A stretch of 64,000 bases of DNA from JACJWR01 sp964474045 (lineage in GTDB: Bacteria; Actinomycetota; Actinomycetes; S36-B12; UBA10799): assembly GCA_964474045.1 (NCBI GenBank), contig CAYYRC010000017.1:1-64000 (forward strand), in the 5' to 3' direction. The notes beneath the pieces are model-generated. The model ran no database searches. It was not told the DNA's origin and saw only the letters and a program-made list of their open reading frames with translations. This document shows, piece by piece, positions 45,401-53,008 of this stretch (position 1 is the first letter of the stretch; each line of letters opens with the position of its first letter). A program made the position numbers and the translations under genes.

Positions 45401-45474
45401 GCGCACCGGCGGACGCTGGCCAGACGGCCGCCCGGCTGTCGGGGGCAGCCGCGGCCCCCTGGCCCGTCAGATGA
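42433..45474 (+). CDS. membrane GGDEF-EAL protein with PAS domain (paralogue 1)
   Basis: 1013 residues: eight or nine N-terminal TM segments (about 20-340), a PAS domain (about 450-560, with LLQQSTDVVALVSADG), GGDEF (657-661) and EAL (785-787). The c-di-GMP cyclase motif GGDEF is intact, an I-site RxxD (REGD) precedes it by five residues, and the phosphodiesterase residues are intact (LEALVRW, IDDWGTGWSS, IAEGVET, RLAQGF). It may make or break c-di-GMP. GTG at 42433 lies four bases after the PlsC stop. Convergent with the YccF gene. Confidence 0.93.
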   Translation: MSTAPATARHHRPRASGVLAVLSWTGIGAALIALGVIALAPPAVASAAEAVAGIASAIVAAACVALRPLWPRAGWWIVVIGLMGWTVSHWLLLLDDPVSVASERLTWVHGLAVVSYILLIIGALTLVRRRHTARDTTSVIDSLVVLTAGGALVGWTLLDVASRNPLLGALQFTQLAVFAILNLLLLSVVVRLWFASHASTNRGIRIVSLAFAALMVADLATQYRLAHATAAGQLAPIRWIEVLYALFGVLVAAGAMNADATRRPPGDSLTTTVERSRILALLIVAMLVPTLVVLILSEQLGTYGPLFVLGLVGLLTILMSLRISLLLFDYGNLVTRGRTLTRATDAIADATTPAELDAMAPAWVAALAAQSPARPVAAQVVANYIPADGLAGAASESRLTAEFPIGGTGRTLLVHPRRRLDDTLHTSLELFTDQLASAYDRLALQRRLVDEQAQQRVASLLQQSTDVVALVSADGIVEFITPAITLLTGLQPAEVRGIRWRLLFHDKQQADAVLDRARESYAAGTGSGRGALTTGDGRGQLKHVDVSARWLPDEQHFVVTHHDVTEREELQEALRRQAFHDALTGLTNRVVFREQLGRALARARRSPMEFVVMMIDLDDFKHVNDSLGHPAGDALLRTVANRLRDCLREGDTAARLGGDEFAVILENTWSVKDATTVAERILTKLCEPVQLGTTEVVVGASIGVAVGNASTEDADALARDADLALYQAKYGGKNRYHVYEPSMHADAMARLELTAQLRKALEDDQVTVVYQPIVDLATGGVAGLEALVRWQHPTRGLLPPSEFVALAESSGLITRLGERVLTLSLTQAAAWQRSIPGLGQMRICVNVAGRQLMRDDFVDSVAQAIMQSAIDPSTVVLEVTESVLLPGEGVTNDRIGELSRLGLGIYIDDWGTGWSSLRYLDTLPVSGLKLARDFVAELPDARQIGVARAVLELSNSLQFDAVIAEGVETAEQRDTLIDLGYRLAQGFLFGAPADAGQTAARLSGAAAAPWPVR

Positions 45475-45477
45475 GGC

Positions 45478-45927
45478 TCAGGACGTCTGACCGCCGATGG
45501 GCGAGACCTGCACCAGACCGGTCTGGCCCATAGCGCGCGCCTCGTCCAGCGAGACGATCTTCTTGCCCAGCGGGAACAGGGCCAGCCCGGCCAGTTTGAA
45601 GCTCGCCACGCCGAAGGGGATGCCGATGATGGTGATGAAGAAGAGGATGCCGCTGATCACGTGCCCGATCGCGATCCACAGTCCGGCCAGGATGAACCAG
45701 AGCACGTTTCCGATCGTGCTGCCGGCACCAGCGTCTGGGTCAGCGACCACCGTGCGGCCGAAGGGCCACAGCGAGTAGCCCGCCAGCCGGAAGGCGGCGA
45801 TGCCGAAGGGGATCGTGATCACCAGGAAGAACAGGATGAACATGATGCAGCCGGCGATGACGTAGCCGATGGCCATCCAGAACCCGGACAGGACCAGCCA
45901 GAGCACGTTGGCGATGAAGCGCAGCAT
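45478..45927 (-). CDS. YccF domain protein
   Basis: 149-residue inner-membrane protein made of two YccF units: FIANVLWLVLSGFWMAIGY and GNVLWFILAGLWIAIGHVI are the internal repeat, each with ITIPFGIAAF or IIGIPFGVASF. Function unknown. ATG at 45927 has TAGACT six bases upstream. Part of a set of three small membrane proteins on this strand. Confidence 0.9.
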   Translation of the reverse strand: MLRFIANVLWLVLSGFWMAIGYVIAGCIMFILFFLVITIPFGIAAFRLAGYSLWPFGRTVVADPDAGAGSTIGNVLWFILAGLWIAIGHVISGILFFITIIGIPFGVASFKLAGLALFPLGKKIVSLDEARAMGQTGLVQVSPIGGQTS

Positions 45928-45933
45928 GCGCAG

Positions 45934-45939
45934 AGTCTA
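45934..45939 (-). promoter_or_regulatory. leaderless-type -10 of the YccF gene
   Basis: TAGACT, 6 bases before ATG 45927. Confidence 0.55.
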
Positions 45940-45961
45940 GGGCCTGCTGACGAGCGCCGGC

Positions 45962-46276
45962 TCAGGCCGCTGCAGACTCGGCCAGCAGCGGCCTCATCCC
46001 CTTCGCGACCTGGTGCTCAGCCACGAACGACACGAACGGGATGGTCCCGGCGAGCATCACAAGCAGCGTCTTGACGACGCTGAACTTGGCCTTCAGGGCC
46101 AGGTCCACGACCGTGATGAGGTAGATGACGTAGAGGAAGCCGTGGATGGGTCCCGCGACCTGCACCAAGGTGGGCTGGTCGAAGGCGTACTTGAGGATCA
46201 TCCCCAGCACGAGGATGAGCAGCATCACGCCGACCACGTAGGCCATCACGCGAAAGCGCTTGAAGGCACCGACCAT
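45962..46276 (-). CDS. DUF3817 membrane protein
   Basis: 104 residues with three TM segments; the pattern PIHGFLYVIYLI then AGTIPFVSFVAEHQVAK is that of DUF3817, a small family of unknown function. ATG at 46276 has TAACGT seven bases upstream, within the last codon of the upstream gene. Confidence 0.8.
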   Translation of the reverse strand: MVGAFKRFRVMAYVVGVMLLILVLGMILKYAFDQPTLVQVAGPIHGFLYVIYLITVVDLALKAKFSVVKTLLVMLAGTIPFVSFVAEHQVAKGMRPLLAESAAA

Positions 46277-46283
46277 GGCCCAG

Positions 46284-46289
46284 ACGTTA
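46284..46289 (-). promoter_or_regulatory. leaderless-type -10 of the DUF3817 gene
   Basis: TAACGT, 7 bases before ATG 46276; overlaps the stop of the next gene upstream. Confidence 0.45.
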
Positions 46290-46703
46290 CCCGCGGCGCC
46301 CCTGCTCCGGTTCGTCGGCCTGGTCCGCCCCCGAGGTCGACCCGAAGATGTCGAACTCCACCATGCGCGAGGTGGGCTGCTGTGGCTCCTGGGGTCGATC
46401 AAGGCGCTCCTGCGAACGTGCGGAAGGCAGCTGCTCCGCCTGTTCCCGCTGCTCCGCCGCCCGCTGGTCCGCCGCCCGCTGGTCGCGCATGTACCGCCAC
46501 CAGAACCACACCGCCACCCCGGCGAAGATGAGCCAGTTGGCGGCATAGGCATAGTTGCGCCACACCTGGACCGGCGCCCCCGGCGGGTGCGGGGACGTCG
46601 CCACGTCCCACTGCCACCACGCCATCCCCAGACAACCGGCCAGCAGCACCGCCCACAGCGCGTGCCAGGGCAGCCAGCGGATCTGCAGGACGTACGAGCG
46701 CAC
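46287..46703 (-). CDS. small membrane protein of unknown function
   Basis: 138 residues with two TM segments: WLPWHALWAVLLAGCLGMAWW and ANWLIFAGVAVWFWW, then a charged Arg/Gln/Glu tail ending PEQGRRG. The layout (WHxLW... WQWxxA) resembles SURF1-like or transcriptional-regulator-type membrane fragments seen in actinobacteria, but I do not recognise the family. GTG at 46703 has TAGCGT six bases upstream. Confidence 0.7.
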   Translation of the reverse strand: MRSYVLQIRWLPWHALWAVLLAGCLGMAWWQWDVATSPHPPGAPVQVWRNYAYAANWLIFAGVAVWFWWRYMRDQRAADQRAAEQREQAEQLPSARSQERLDRPQEPQQPTSRMVEFDIFGSTSGADQADEPEQGRRG

Positions 46704-46709
46704 GGGCCC

Positions 46710-46715
46710 ACGCTA
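46710..46715 (-). promoter_or_regulatory. leaderless-type -10 of the 46287-46703 gene
   Basis: TAGCGT, 6 bases before GTG 46703. Confidence 0.5.
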
Positions 46716-46734
46716 CGCTGCCGCGGCTCACCTC

Positions 46735-46740
46735 AAGATT
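46735..46740 (+). promoter_or_regulatory. candidate leaderless -10 of GGDEF-EAL paralogue 2
   Basis: AAGATT, 6 bases before GTG 46747; first base departs from TANNNT. Confidence 0.35.
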
Positions 46741-46746
46741 CCCCGG

Positions 46747-49700
46747 GTGGTTGCCGACACACCTGCCGTGGGGTCATGGCTGGATGTGCGGTCGGGAGCG
46801 GCGCTGGCACGCCGCCCCTGGTTCGCGTCGGCCGCCACGCTCACGCTCGTCGCAATCGTGCTCGACCTCACCGACAGCCACTCATGGCCCGCCCTCATCG
46901 CCTTTGTGCTCGCCGGTGCGATGGCGACGGTGGTCGTGGGCGTGAACGTCGCCACCCGTCCGCTCTGGGTGCGCCCGGCCTGGCTCGCCCTGGCGGTCGC
47001 CCTGGGTGCGCTCACGATGGCCTGGTGGACGGCCGGCGTGGGCCTGGCGGTCAACCACAACACGACGCCCTCGCCGCTGCTGCCGCTGGCTGTGTTCGGC
47101 CCCCTGGCGCTGGCCGCCGGACTGTTCGTGCGAGCCAACCGGTCCTCCCGCGACGCCAGCACAGTCGTCGACAGCCTGATCGTGATGGCCGCCGGCGGCA
47201 TCGTCCTGATCGGGGTCGCCATCGAGCCGATGCTGGCCGCCAGCCCGACCAGCTCTGCCCACAGTGCCGGCGTCGCGCTCGGGCTCGCGCTGGATCTGCT
47301 GCTGCTCAGCCTCGCCACCCGGCTGTGGCTGACGCCCTCGGCGGCGCTCAACCCGGCCGTGAGGCTGGTGCGCTGGGGTCTGACGCTGGCCATCGCCGCC
47401 GGCGTGCTGCAGCACGTCGGGATGTCGCGCGGCCTGAGCACGAGCGACGCTCCCCTGCTCTCGATCTCCGCCCGGGCGCTCTTCGTGGTGTCCGCGCTCC
47501 TGATCGGGGCGGCGAGCTCGGCGCCCAGCGCGGTCGACGTCCCGGCCGTCGTGCCGGTCACCCCGTCCATCAACCGCACCAGGGTGCTGACGCTGCTGGC
47601 CCTGGCGCTGGTGTCGCCGCTGGTGATCGTCGTCGTCCACTCCAGCGCCGAATACCAGGTGGGGGCCGGTTTCGTGATCTCGCTGATGGTGCTGCTCGGC
47701 TTCCTGGTGGCGTTCCGGGTGGCGACGCTGGTCGACGGCTACGGCGACGCGCTGCGGCGGGAACGGGTGCTGAGGGTAATCGGCCGCGAGCTCTCAGGCG
47801 CCCACGACGAGGACACGATCAGCCAGGTCATCGACGAGCATGTGGGCGAACTCTTGGACGCCGGCGCAGCAGCCGCCGTGACGAGCGCCGATGCGCAGCC
47901 GGGCGAACCGCCCGCGGAGACTCTGCTGCAGCACGGCCCGGCGGACCAGCCCACCCCCGCGCTGACGCTCACGATCCCCTCCCGCACCGCACGGCAGCTG
48001 CGGGTATGGAGCGCGGCGGAGTACGCGCCGGAAGACATCTCGGCCCTCAGCGCCATGTGCCAGTCCGCCGGCCTGGCGTTCGACCGCCTGGACCTGGCCC
48101 GCAAGCTGGTGGATCAGCGCTCAAAGGACCAGGTGGCGCTGCTGCTCCAACACTCCTCTGACGTGATCGTCCTGCTCGACCCCGCCGGCACGGTGCTCTT
48201 CGCCTCGCCGGCCGCCGGGGACCTGGCCGCGGCCGAGGTCGCCCTGGAAGGGCAGCTGTGGGCGCGCTGGTTCACCGAGCCGGCGCATGCCACGAAGCTG
48301 CTGTCGGATGCCCGCCGCCACGGCACGGCCCAGACCGACCTCAGCGCCGAGTCCCCCACCCTGGGCACCCGGCAGCTGGACGCGGTGGTGACGTGGTTGT
48401 CCGGCCAGCGCCACTTCGTCGTCACGCATCACGATGTCACCGTGCGTCACCAGTTGCAGGAGGAGTTGCGCCGGCAGGCCTTCCATGACCCCCTGACCGG
48501 GCTGTTCAACCGCACAGTGTTCCGCCAACGGCTGGCCCGGGAGGTGCACCGGTCGCAGCGCCGGCCGGGTCGCCTGGTGGTCATGATGATGGACCTCGAC
48601 GACTTCAAGAACGTCAACGACTCGCTGGGCCACCCCGCGGGCGACGACTTACTGATCGAAGTCTCCCACCGCCTGCTGGCCTGCCTAGGCGACTACGACC
48701 TGGCGGCCAGGCTCGGGGGCGACGAGTTCGCCATCATCCTCGACAGCGCGGCCACCGTCCAGGACGCCGAGCGCACCGCTGCCCACATCCTGCACGAGGT
48801 GGGTCGCCCCATCCGGCTGGGCGACAACGACGTGGTGGTCGGGGCCAGCATCGGCATCGCCTTCGGCGACGCCCGCACGATCGAGGCCGAGGAGCTCGAG
48901 CGCGACGCGGACCTGGCGCTCTACCGTGCCAAGTCCCTTGGCAAGAACCGCTTCACGATCTTCGAGACCGAGATGCACATCGACGCCGTGCGCCGCATGG
49001 AGCTCACCGGCGAGCTGCGCCGGGCGATCGAGCTCCGCCAGCTGGACGTGGCCTACCAGCCCATCGTCTCGCTGGAGACCGGGGCGATCGCCGGTGTGGA
49101 GGCCCTGGCCCGCTGGCACCACCCGACCCGAGGCACCATCCCGCCCGACGTCTTCATCCCGCTCGCCGAGGAGACCGGTCTGATAGCCGCCATCGGGCGG
49201 CTGATCCTGGGCAAGGCTCTGGCCGACGCGCGGCGCTGGCACGACGAGCACCCGGCCCACCTGACGCTGCGGGTGGCCGTGAACCTGAGTGCCCGACAGC
49301 TTGGCGAGGACGACGCGGTCACCGACGTGGCCGCCGCCCTGCGGAGCACGGGGATCGACCCACAGACCGTCATCATCGAGCTGACCGAGAGCGCCCTGAT
49401 GCCCGGCGAGGGAGTCACGGTGGACAGGCTCACGGAACTCTCCGAGCTCGGCGTCCACCTGTTCATCGACGACTTCGGCACCGGCTGGTCATCGCTGCAG
49501 CGCCTGCGCGCGCTGCCGGTGGGCGGGGTCAAGCTGCCCCGGGAGTTCGTCACCGAGCTGCCCGGACCGGACGGCGTCGGCCTAGCCCGGGCGGTGCGGG
49601 ACCTCACAACGACGCTGGGACTGGAGTCAGCGGTCGCCGAGGGCATCGAGCGCCCGGAACAACGACTGGCGCTTCGGCAGCTGGGCTACCGCCTGGGACA

Positions 49701-49830
49701 GGGCTTCCTCCTGGGCCGCCCCATGCCCGCCGCCGAGCTGGCTCGGGTCCTGCGCCTGACGCCGAGCTGCGGGTGGGACGCCCCCGCCGGCAGCGAGCCA
49801 GCGATAACGCTCGAGGACTTCGCCGGCTGA
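46747..49830 (+). CDS. membrane GGDEF-EAL protein with PAS domain (paralogue 2)
   Basis: 1027 residues, same layout as the gene at 42433: eight or nine TM segments, PAS region (about 460-560, LLQHSSDVIVLLDPAG), GGDEF at 657-661 and EAL at 785-787. With this start the GGDEF and EAL motifs fall at exactly the same residues as in paralogue 1, which supports the choice. Catalytic residues are intact in both domains (VEALARW, IDDFGTGWSS, VAEGIER, RLGQGF), but the I-site position reads GDYD, so product inhibition is probably lost. The start is tentative since no Shine-Dalgarno is seen. Confidence 0.9.
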   Translation: MVADTPAVGSWLDVRSGAALARRPWFASAATLTLVAIVLDLTDSHSWPALIAFVLAGAMATVVVGVNVATRPLWVRPAWLALAVALGALTMAWWTAGVGLAVNHNTTPSPLLPLAVFGPLALAAGLFVRANRSSRDASTVVDSLIVMAAGGIVLIGVAIEPMLAASPTSSAHSAGVALGLALDLLLLSLATRLWLTPSAALNPAVRLVRWGLTLAIAAGVLQHVGMSRGLSTSDAPLLSISARALFVVSALLIGAASSAPSAVDVPAVVPVTPSINRTRVLTLLALALVSPLVIVVVHSSAEYQVGAGFVISLMVLLGFLVAFRVATLVDGYGDALRRERVLRVIGRELSGAHDEDTISQVIDEHVGELLDAGAAAAVTSADAQPGEPPAETLLQHGPADQPTPALTLTIPSRTARQLRVWSAAEYAPEDISALSAMCQSAGLAFDRLDLARKLVDQRSKDQVALLLQHSSDVIVLLDPAGTVLFASPAAGDLAAAEVALEGQLWARWFTEPAHATKLLSDARRHGTAQTDLSAESPTLGTRQLDAVVTWLSGQRHFVVTHHDVTVRHQLQEELRRQAFHDPLTGLFNRTVFRQRLAREVHRSQRRPGRLVVMMMDLDDFKNVNDSLGHPAGDDLLIEVSHRLLACLGDYDLAARLGGDEFAIILDSAATVQDAERTAAHILHEVGRPIRLGDNDVVVGASIGIAFGDARTIEAEELERDADLALYRAKSLGKNRFTIFETEMHIDAVRRMELTGELRRAIELRQLDVAYQPIVSLETGAIAGVEALARWHHPTRGTIPPDVFIPLAEETGLIAAIGRLILGKALADARRWHDEHPAHLTLRVAVNLSARQLGEDDAVTDVAAALRSTGIDPQTVIIELTESALMPGEGVTVDRLTELSELGVHLFIDDFGTGWSSLQRLRALPVGGVKLPREFVTELPGPDGVGLARAVRDLTTTLGLESAVAEGIERPEQRLALRQLGYRLGQGFLLGRPMPAAELARVLRLTPSCGWDAPAGSEPAITLEDFAG

Positions 49831-49840
49831 GGCAGAGCCG

Positions 49841-50182
49841 TCAGGAACCGCCCGCCGGCGGGTCCTCAGCAGCGGCGGGCGACTGCGTGCGGCTCGCCTG
49901 CCGGGCGGCGGCCTTCGCGGCCTTCTCCGCCTCGATCCGCTGGGCCGTCTTGCGACGCTCCGACTTGGTCGCGTACGGCGGCAGCGGGTGGACGCCGGCG
50001 GGCACCGTGTCATCGTCGAAGTCGATCTTGGCCAGCTGCTTTCGCATCGATAGGTAGAGGGCGACCACGGCGACGATCAGGAACAGCAGCGACAGGAAAC
50101 CGTAGAGACCCGGCGTGACGCGGCTGGGATCGACCGGCAGCGCGATCTCGGCAGACGGCGATGGGATGGGGGTCGGGGTCAC
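49841..50182 (-). CDS. small single-TM protein downstream of mca
   Basis: 113 residues: Pro-rich N-terminus, one TM segment (GLYGFLSLLFLIVAVVALYL), then a basic, alanine-rich cytosolic tail with PPYATKSERRKTAQRIEAEK. GTG at 50182 overlaps the mca stop (GTGA) and has GAGGA upstream; a longer reading into mca is less likely. Small proteins of this type accompany mca in actinobacteria. Function unknown. Confidence 0.7.
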   Translation of the reverse strand: MTPTPIPSPSAEIALPVDPSRVTPGLYGFLSLLFLIVAVVALYLSMRKQLAKIDFDDDTVPAGVHPLPPYATKSERRKTAQRIEAEKAAKAAARQASRTQSPAAAEDPPAGGS

Positions 50183-51099
50183 AGGTCCTCCGTCCGGCGC
50201 GGTGCCCGCCACTGTGCCGGGGTCCCCGGCGGCACCTGTTCGCCGGGCACCACGCCGGCGAACAGATCATCCTCGGGCAACTGCACTTCGATGCGGGAGG
50301 CAGCGAGCTCGAAATCCTCGGTCGGCCAGACCTGAGCCTGCATCTGCCGCGGAATGGCAAACCAGCGTCCGTCCGGGTCCACCTGGGTCACGTGGGCCTT
50401 GAGGGCCGCCTCCCGGGCCGGGAAGTAGTCCGCGCACATCACGCGTGTGGTCACCCGGTCGGACTTGGGCGGCCGATCGCCCCAGGCCGCCAACCACTCT
50501 CCGAACGGCGACTCCCCGCCCGCGGCCACAACGGCGTCGTCCAGGCGCTGCATCCGCTCCAGGTGGAAGGTGATGTCGTAGTAGAGCTTCAACGGCGCCC
50601 AGGGTTCACCGGCGGCGGCGAAACCCGGATCCCCGGCCATGTCGAAAGCCGCGGCGGCGACGTCATGGGTGCGGATGTGGTCGGGGTGCGGATAGCCGCC
50701 CATCTCGTCGTACGTCGTCATCACGTGCGGGCGAAACGCGCGGACCTGCTCCACGAGCGGCACCACCGACTCCGCCAGCGGCAGGGCTGCGAAACAGCCG
50801 TCAGGCAGCGGCTCGTCGTGCTCCTGGTCCGGGAATCCGGAGTCCTCGAAGCCGAGCCACGCGTGCTGCACGCCGAGGATCTGGGCGGCGCGCGCCATCT
50901 CGTCGCGTCGCACCGTGGCGATGTCGCGCGCCCCCAGGTCGAACGACGGGTTGAGGATGTCGCCGCGCTCACCACCCGTGCACGTCACGACCAGCACCTC
51001 GGCACCGTCGGCGACGTACTTGGCCATCATGGCCGCGCCCTTGCTCGACTCGTCGTCGGGGTGCGCGTGCACGGCCATCAGCCGCAGTGACTCAGACAC
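50179..51099 (-). CDS. mca: mycothiol conjugate amidase
   Basis: 306 residues of the zinc-dependent LmbE/PIG-L deacetylase fold. AVHAHPDDE (9-17) gives the zinc ligands and GGYPHPDHIRTH the third. Mca cleaves mycothiol S-conjugates so that mercapturates can be excreted; the length and the LILSE-like long C-terminal part separate it from MshB to a moderate degree. GTG at 51099 has GAGGAGAGGAC upstream. Divergent from a DUF4307 gene and greA, the common actinobacterial arrangement. It indicates that the organism makes mycothiol. Confidence 0.9.
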   Translation of the reverse strand: MSESLRLMAVHAHPDDESSKGAAMMAKYVADGAEVLVVTCTGGERGDILNPSFDLGARDIATVRRDEMARAAQILGVQHAWLGFEDSGFPDQEHDEPLPDGCFAALPLAESVVPLVEQVRAFRPHVMTTYDEMGGYPHPDHIRTHDVAAAAFDMAGDPGFAAAGEPWAPLKLYYDITFHLERMQRLDDAVVAAGGESPFGEWLAAWGDRPPKSDRVTTRVMCADYFPAREAALKAHVTQVDPDGRWFAIPRQMQAQVWPTEDFELAASRIEVQLPEDDLFAGVVPGEQVPPGTPAQWRAPRRTEDL

Positions 51100-51170
51100 G
51101 GTCCTCTCCTCCTCCTTGCGCGCCGCTAGTCTCGCAGCCGGAGCACAGCCGCGCGAAGGGAGACCCGGCA

Positions 51171-51647
51171 ATGGTGGATCTGCGCTCGCTGCCGCCGGAC
51201 CTGCAGGCGCGCTACGGGGTGCGGCGGCGCCCGCGCTGGGTGGCGCCGCTCATCATCGCGATCGCCGTGCTGGTGGGGGTGGGCCTCACTGCCCTGGGCT
51301 GGACGCTGGCCAATCCCGAGGTGCGCTGGAAGCTGCTGACGTGGGACGCCGTCGCCGCCGATCACACCCGGGTGACGTTCGAGGTCAGGCGGGACGGCGC
51401 CGATGAGGTCACCTGCATCGTGCGGGTGGCCGACGGCAACGCCCAAGACGTCGCCTACGCGACGATTGTGATCGCGCCGGGTGACGACTACGTCCAGCCC
51501 ACCTACGATATTCGCACCCGCGCCCCCGGCCGGGTGGTCGACCTGCTCGGCTGCGCCGCGGGGGGCGCCCCGCCCGTGCCCGGCCCGGAGTTCCCGCCGG
51601 GCACGCAGAATCCACCGCAACCCTGGTCCACGGAGGGACAGCCATGA
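51171..51647 (+). CDS. DUF4307 membrane protein
   Basis: 158 residues: LQARYGVRRRPRW, one TM segment (APLIIAIAVLVGVGLTALGW), then an outer domain with TFEVRRDGADEVTCIVRVAD and a Gly/Pro-rich end. This is DUF4307, commonly between mca and greA. ATG at 51171 has AAGGGAG upstream. Its stop overlaps the greA ATG (ATGA). Function unknown. Confidence 0.88.
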   Translation: MVDLRSLPPDLQARYGVRRRPRWVAPLIIAIAVLVGVGLTALGWTLANPEVRWKLLTWDAVAADHTRVTFEVRRDGADEVTCIVRVADGNAQDVAYATIVIAPGDDYVQPTYDIRTRAPGRVVDLLGCAAGGAPPVPGPEFPPGTQNPPQPWSTEGQP

Positions 51648-52135
51648 CCGACACCACGTACCTCAGCCAGGCGGCCTACGACCGCCTGGCCGAGGAGCTC
51701 GCGCAACGCTCCGGCCCGACCCGCAAGGAGATCTCGACCAAGATCGCCGAGGCACGCGCCGAGGGCGACCTGAAGGAGAACGGCGGCTACCACGCCGCGC
51801 GCGAGGACTACGCCCACAACGAGGCCCGCATCAAGCAGATCGAGGCCCTGCTCGACGACGCGGTGATCGGGGTGGCGCCGGAGGCGGCGGAGGGCAAGGC
51901 CACCCAGGGCACACTGGTGGCGATCCGCTTCCCTGGCGATGACGAGGTCGAGACCTATCTGTTGGCATCCCGCGAGGAGGCCAAGCACAACGACGATCTG
52001 CAGGTGGCCTCCCCCGCGTCCCCGCTGGGCGCCGCGCTCATGGGCAGCACTGCCGGCGACACGGTGTCCTACACACTCCCCAACGGCAAGGAGTTGACCG
52101 TCGAGGTCGTGAGCGTCGAGGTGTACGGCGGCTGA
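51644..52135 (+). CDS. greA: transcription elongation factor GreA
   Basis: 163-residue factor that stimulates transcript cleavage by backtracked RNA polymerase. The N-terminal coiled coil (about 10-75) keeps the acidic tip region in AEARAEGDLKENGGYHAAREDY, and the C-terminal domain has SPLGAALMGSTAGDTVSY. Translation is coupled to DUF4307. Convergent with the exporter gene; only 9 bases separate the stops. Confidence 0.96.
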   Translation: MTDTTYLSQAAYDRLAEELAQRSGPTRKEISTKIAEARAEGDLKENGGYHAAREDYAHNEARIKQIEALLDDAVIGVAPEAAEGKATQGTLVAIRFPGDDEVETYLLASREEAKHNDDLQVASPASPLGAALMGSTAGDTVSYTLPNGKELTVEVVSVEVYGG

Positions 52136-52144
52136 CGCAGCGCC

Positions 52145-53008
52145 CTACTTGCTGGTTGTGTGGCGGTACTTGCGCACCGACAGCGGCACGAAGATGAGCA
52201 GCAGCAGCAGGGTGCTGCCCACTGCGTAGAGCTCGGGGTGCGTCATCGGGAACGACGTCCCGGGCAGCCCGGTCGGGTTGCCGAACAGCTCGCGGGCGGA
52301 CAGCACCACGGCCGAGATGGGGTTCCACTCAGCGATGGTCTGCAGCCAGGTGGGCATGCCCGCCAGCGGCACGAAGGCGTTGGACAGGAACGTCAGCGGG
52401 AACAGCCAGGCCAGCCCGGCGGTGTTGGCCACCTCAGGGCTGGGCATGTGCAAGCCCACCCAGGCCCCCACCCAGATCATGGCGTAGCCGAACAACAGCA
52501 TGATGCCGTAGCCGGCCAGCGCCTCCGGGACGGAGGAGTCGATGCTCCATCCCACGAGCAGGCCGCTGATGGACAGCACGACGAGCACCAGGACGGTCCG
52601 CAGCAGGTCGGCCAGGCTGCGCCCGATGAGCACCCCGGAGCTCGCCATGGGCAGCGACCGGAAGCGGTCGATGATCCCCTTGTGCATGTCCTCGCTGAGC
52701 CCGACGGTGACGCCCGCGGCGGCGAAGGCGACGGTCTGGCCGAAGACGCCCGGGATGAGGTACTCCCGGTAGGAGCCGCCGCCGGGAACGGGGATCGCGC
52801 CGCCGAAGACGTAGGCGAAGAGCAGCACGAAGATGACCGGCTGCACGAGCGAGAAGAACAGCAGCTCGGGCACGCGCGGAATCTGCAGCAGGTTGCGCTT
52901 GGCGACCACCGCGCCGTCATGCAGCGCCCACCCGTACCAGGGCCGCCGCATAGTGGGCGGCCGCCCGATCCCGGGGGAAGTCGGCGAGGCGGTGTCCAGC
53001 GTGCTCAT
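52145..53008 (-). CDS. ABC-2 type export permease (DrrB-like)
   Basis: 287 residues, six TM segments, the ABC2_membrane fold: VQPVIFVLLFAYVFGGAI, LSEDMHKGIIDRFRSLPM and LSNAFVPLAGMPTWLQTIAEWNPIS are typical of DrrB/daunorubicin-resistance permeases. Its ATG overlaps the stop of the ATPase gene (ATGA). Together they export a hydrophobic compound; which one is not known. Confidence 0.92.
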   Translation of the reverse strand: MSTLDTASPTSPGIGRPPTMRRPWYGWALHDGAVVAKRNLLQIPRVPELLFFSLVQPVIFVLLFAYVFGGAIPVPGGGSYREYLIPGVFGQTVAFAAAGVTVGLSEDMHKGIIDRFRSLPMASSGVLIGRSLADLLRTVLVLVVLSISGLLVGWSIDSSVPEALAGYGIMLLFGYAMIWVGAWVGLHMPSPEVANTAGLAWLFPLTFLSNAFVPLAGMPTWLQTIAEWNPISAVVLSARELFGNPTGLPGTSFPMTHPELYAVGSTLLLLLIFVPLSVRKYRHTTSK

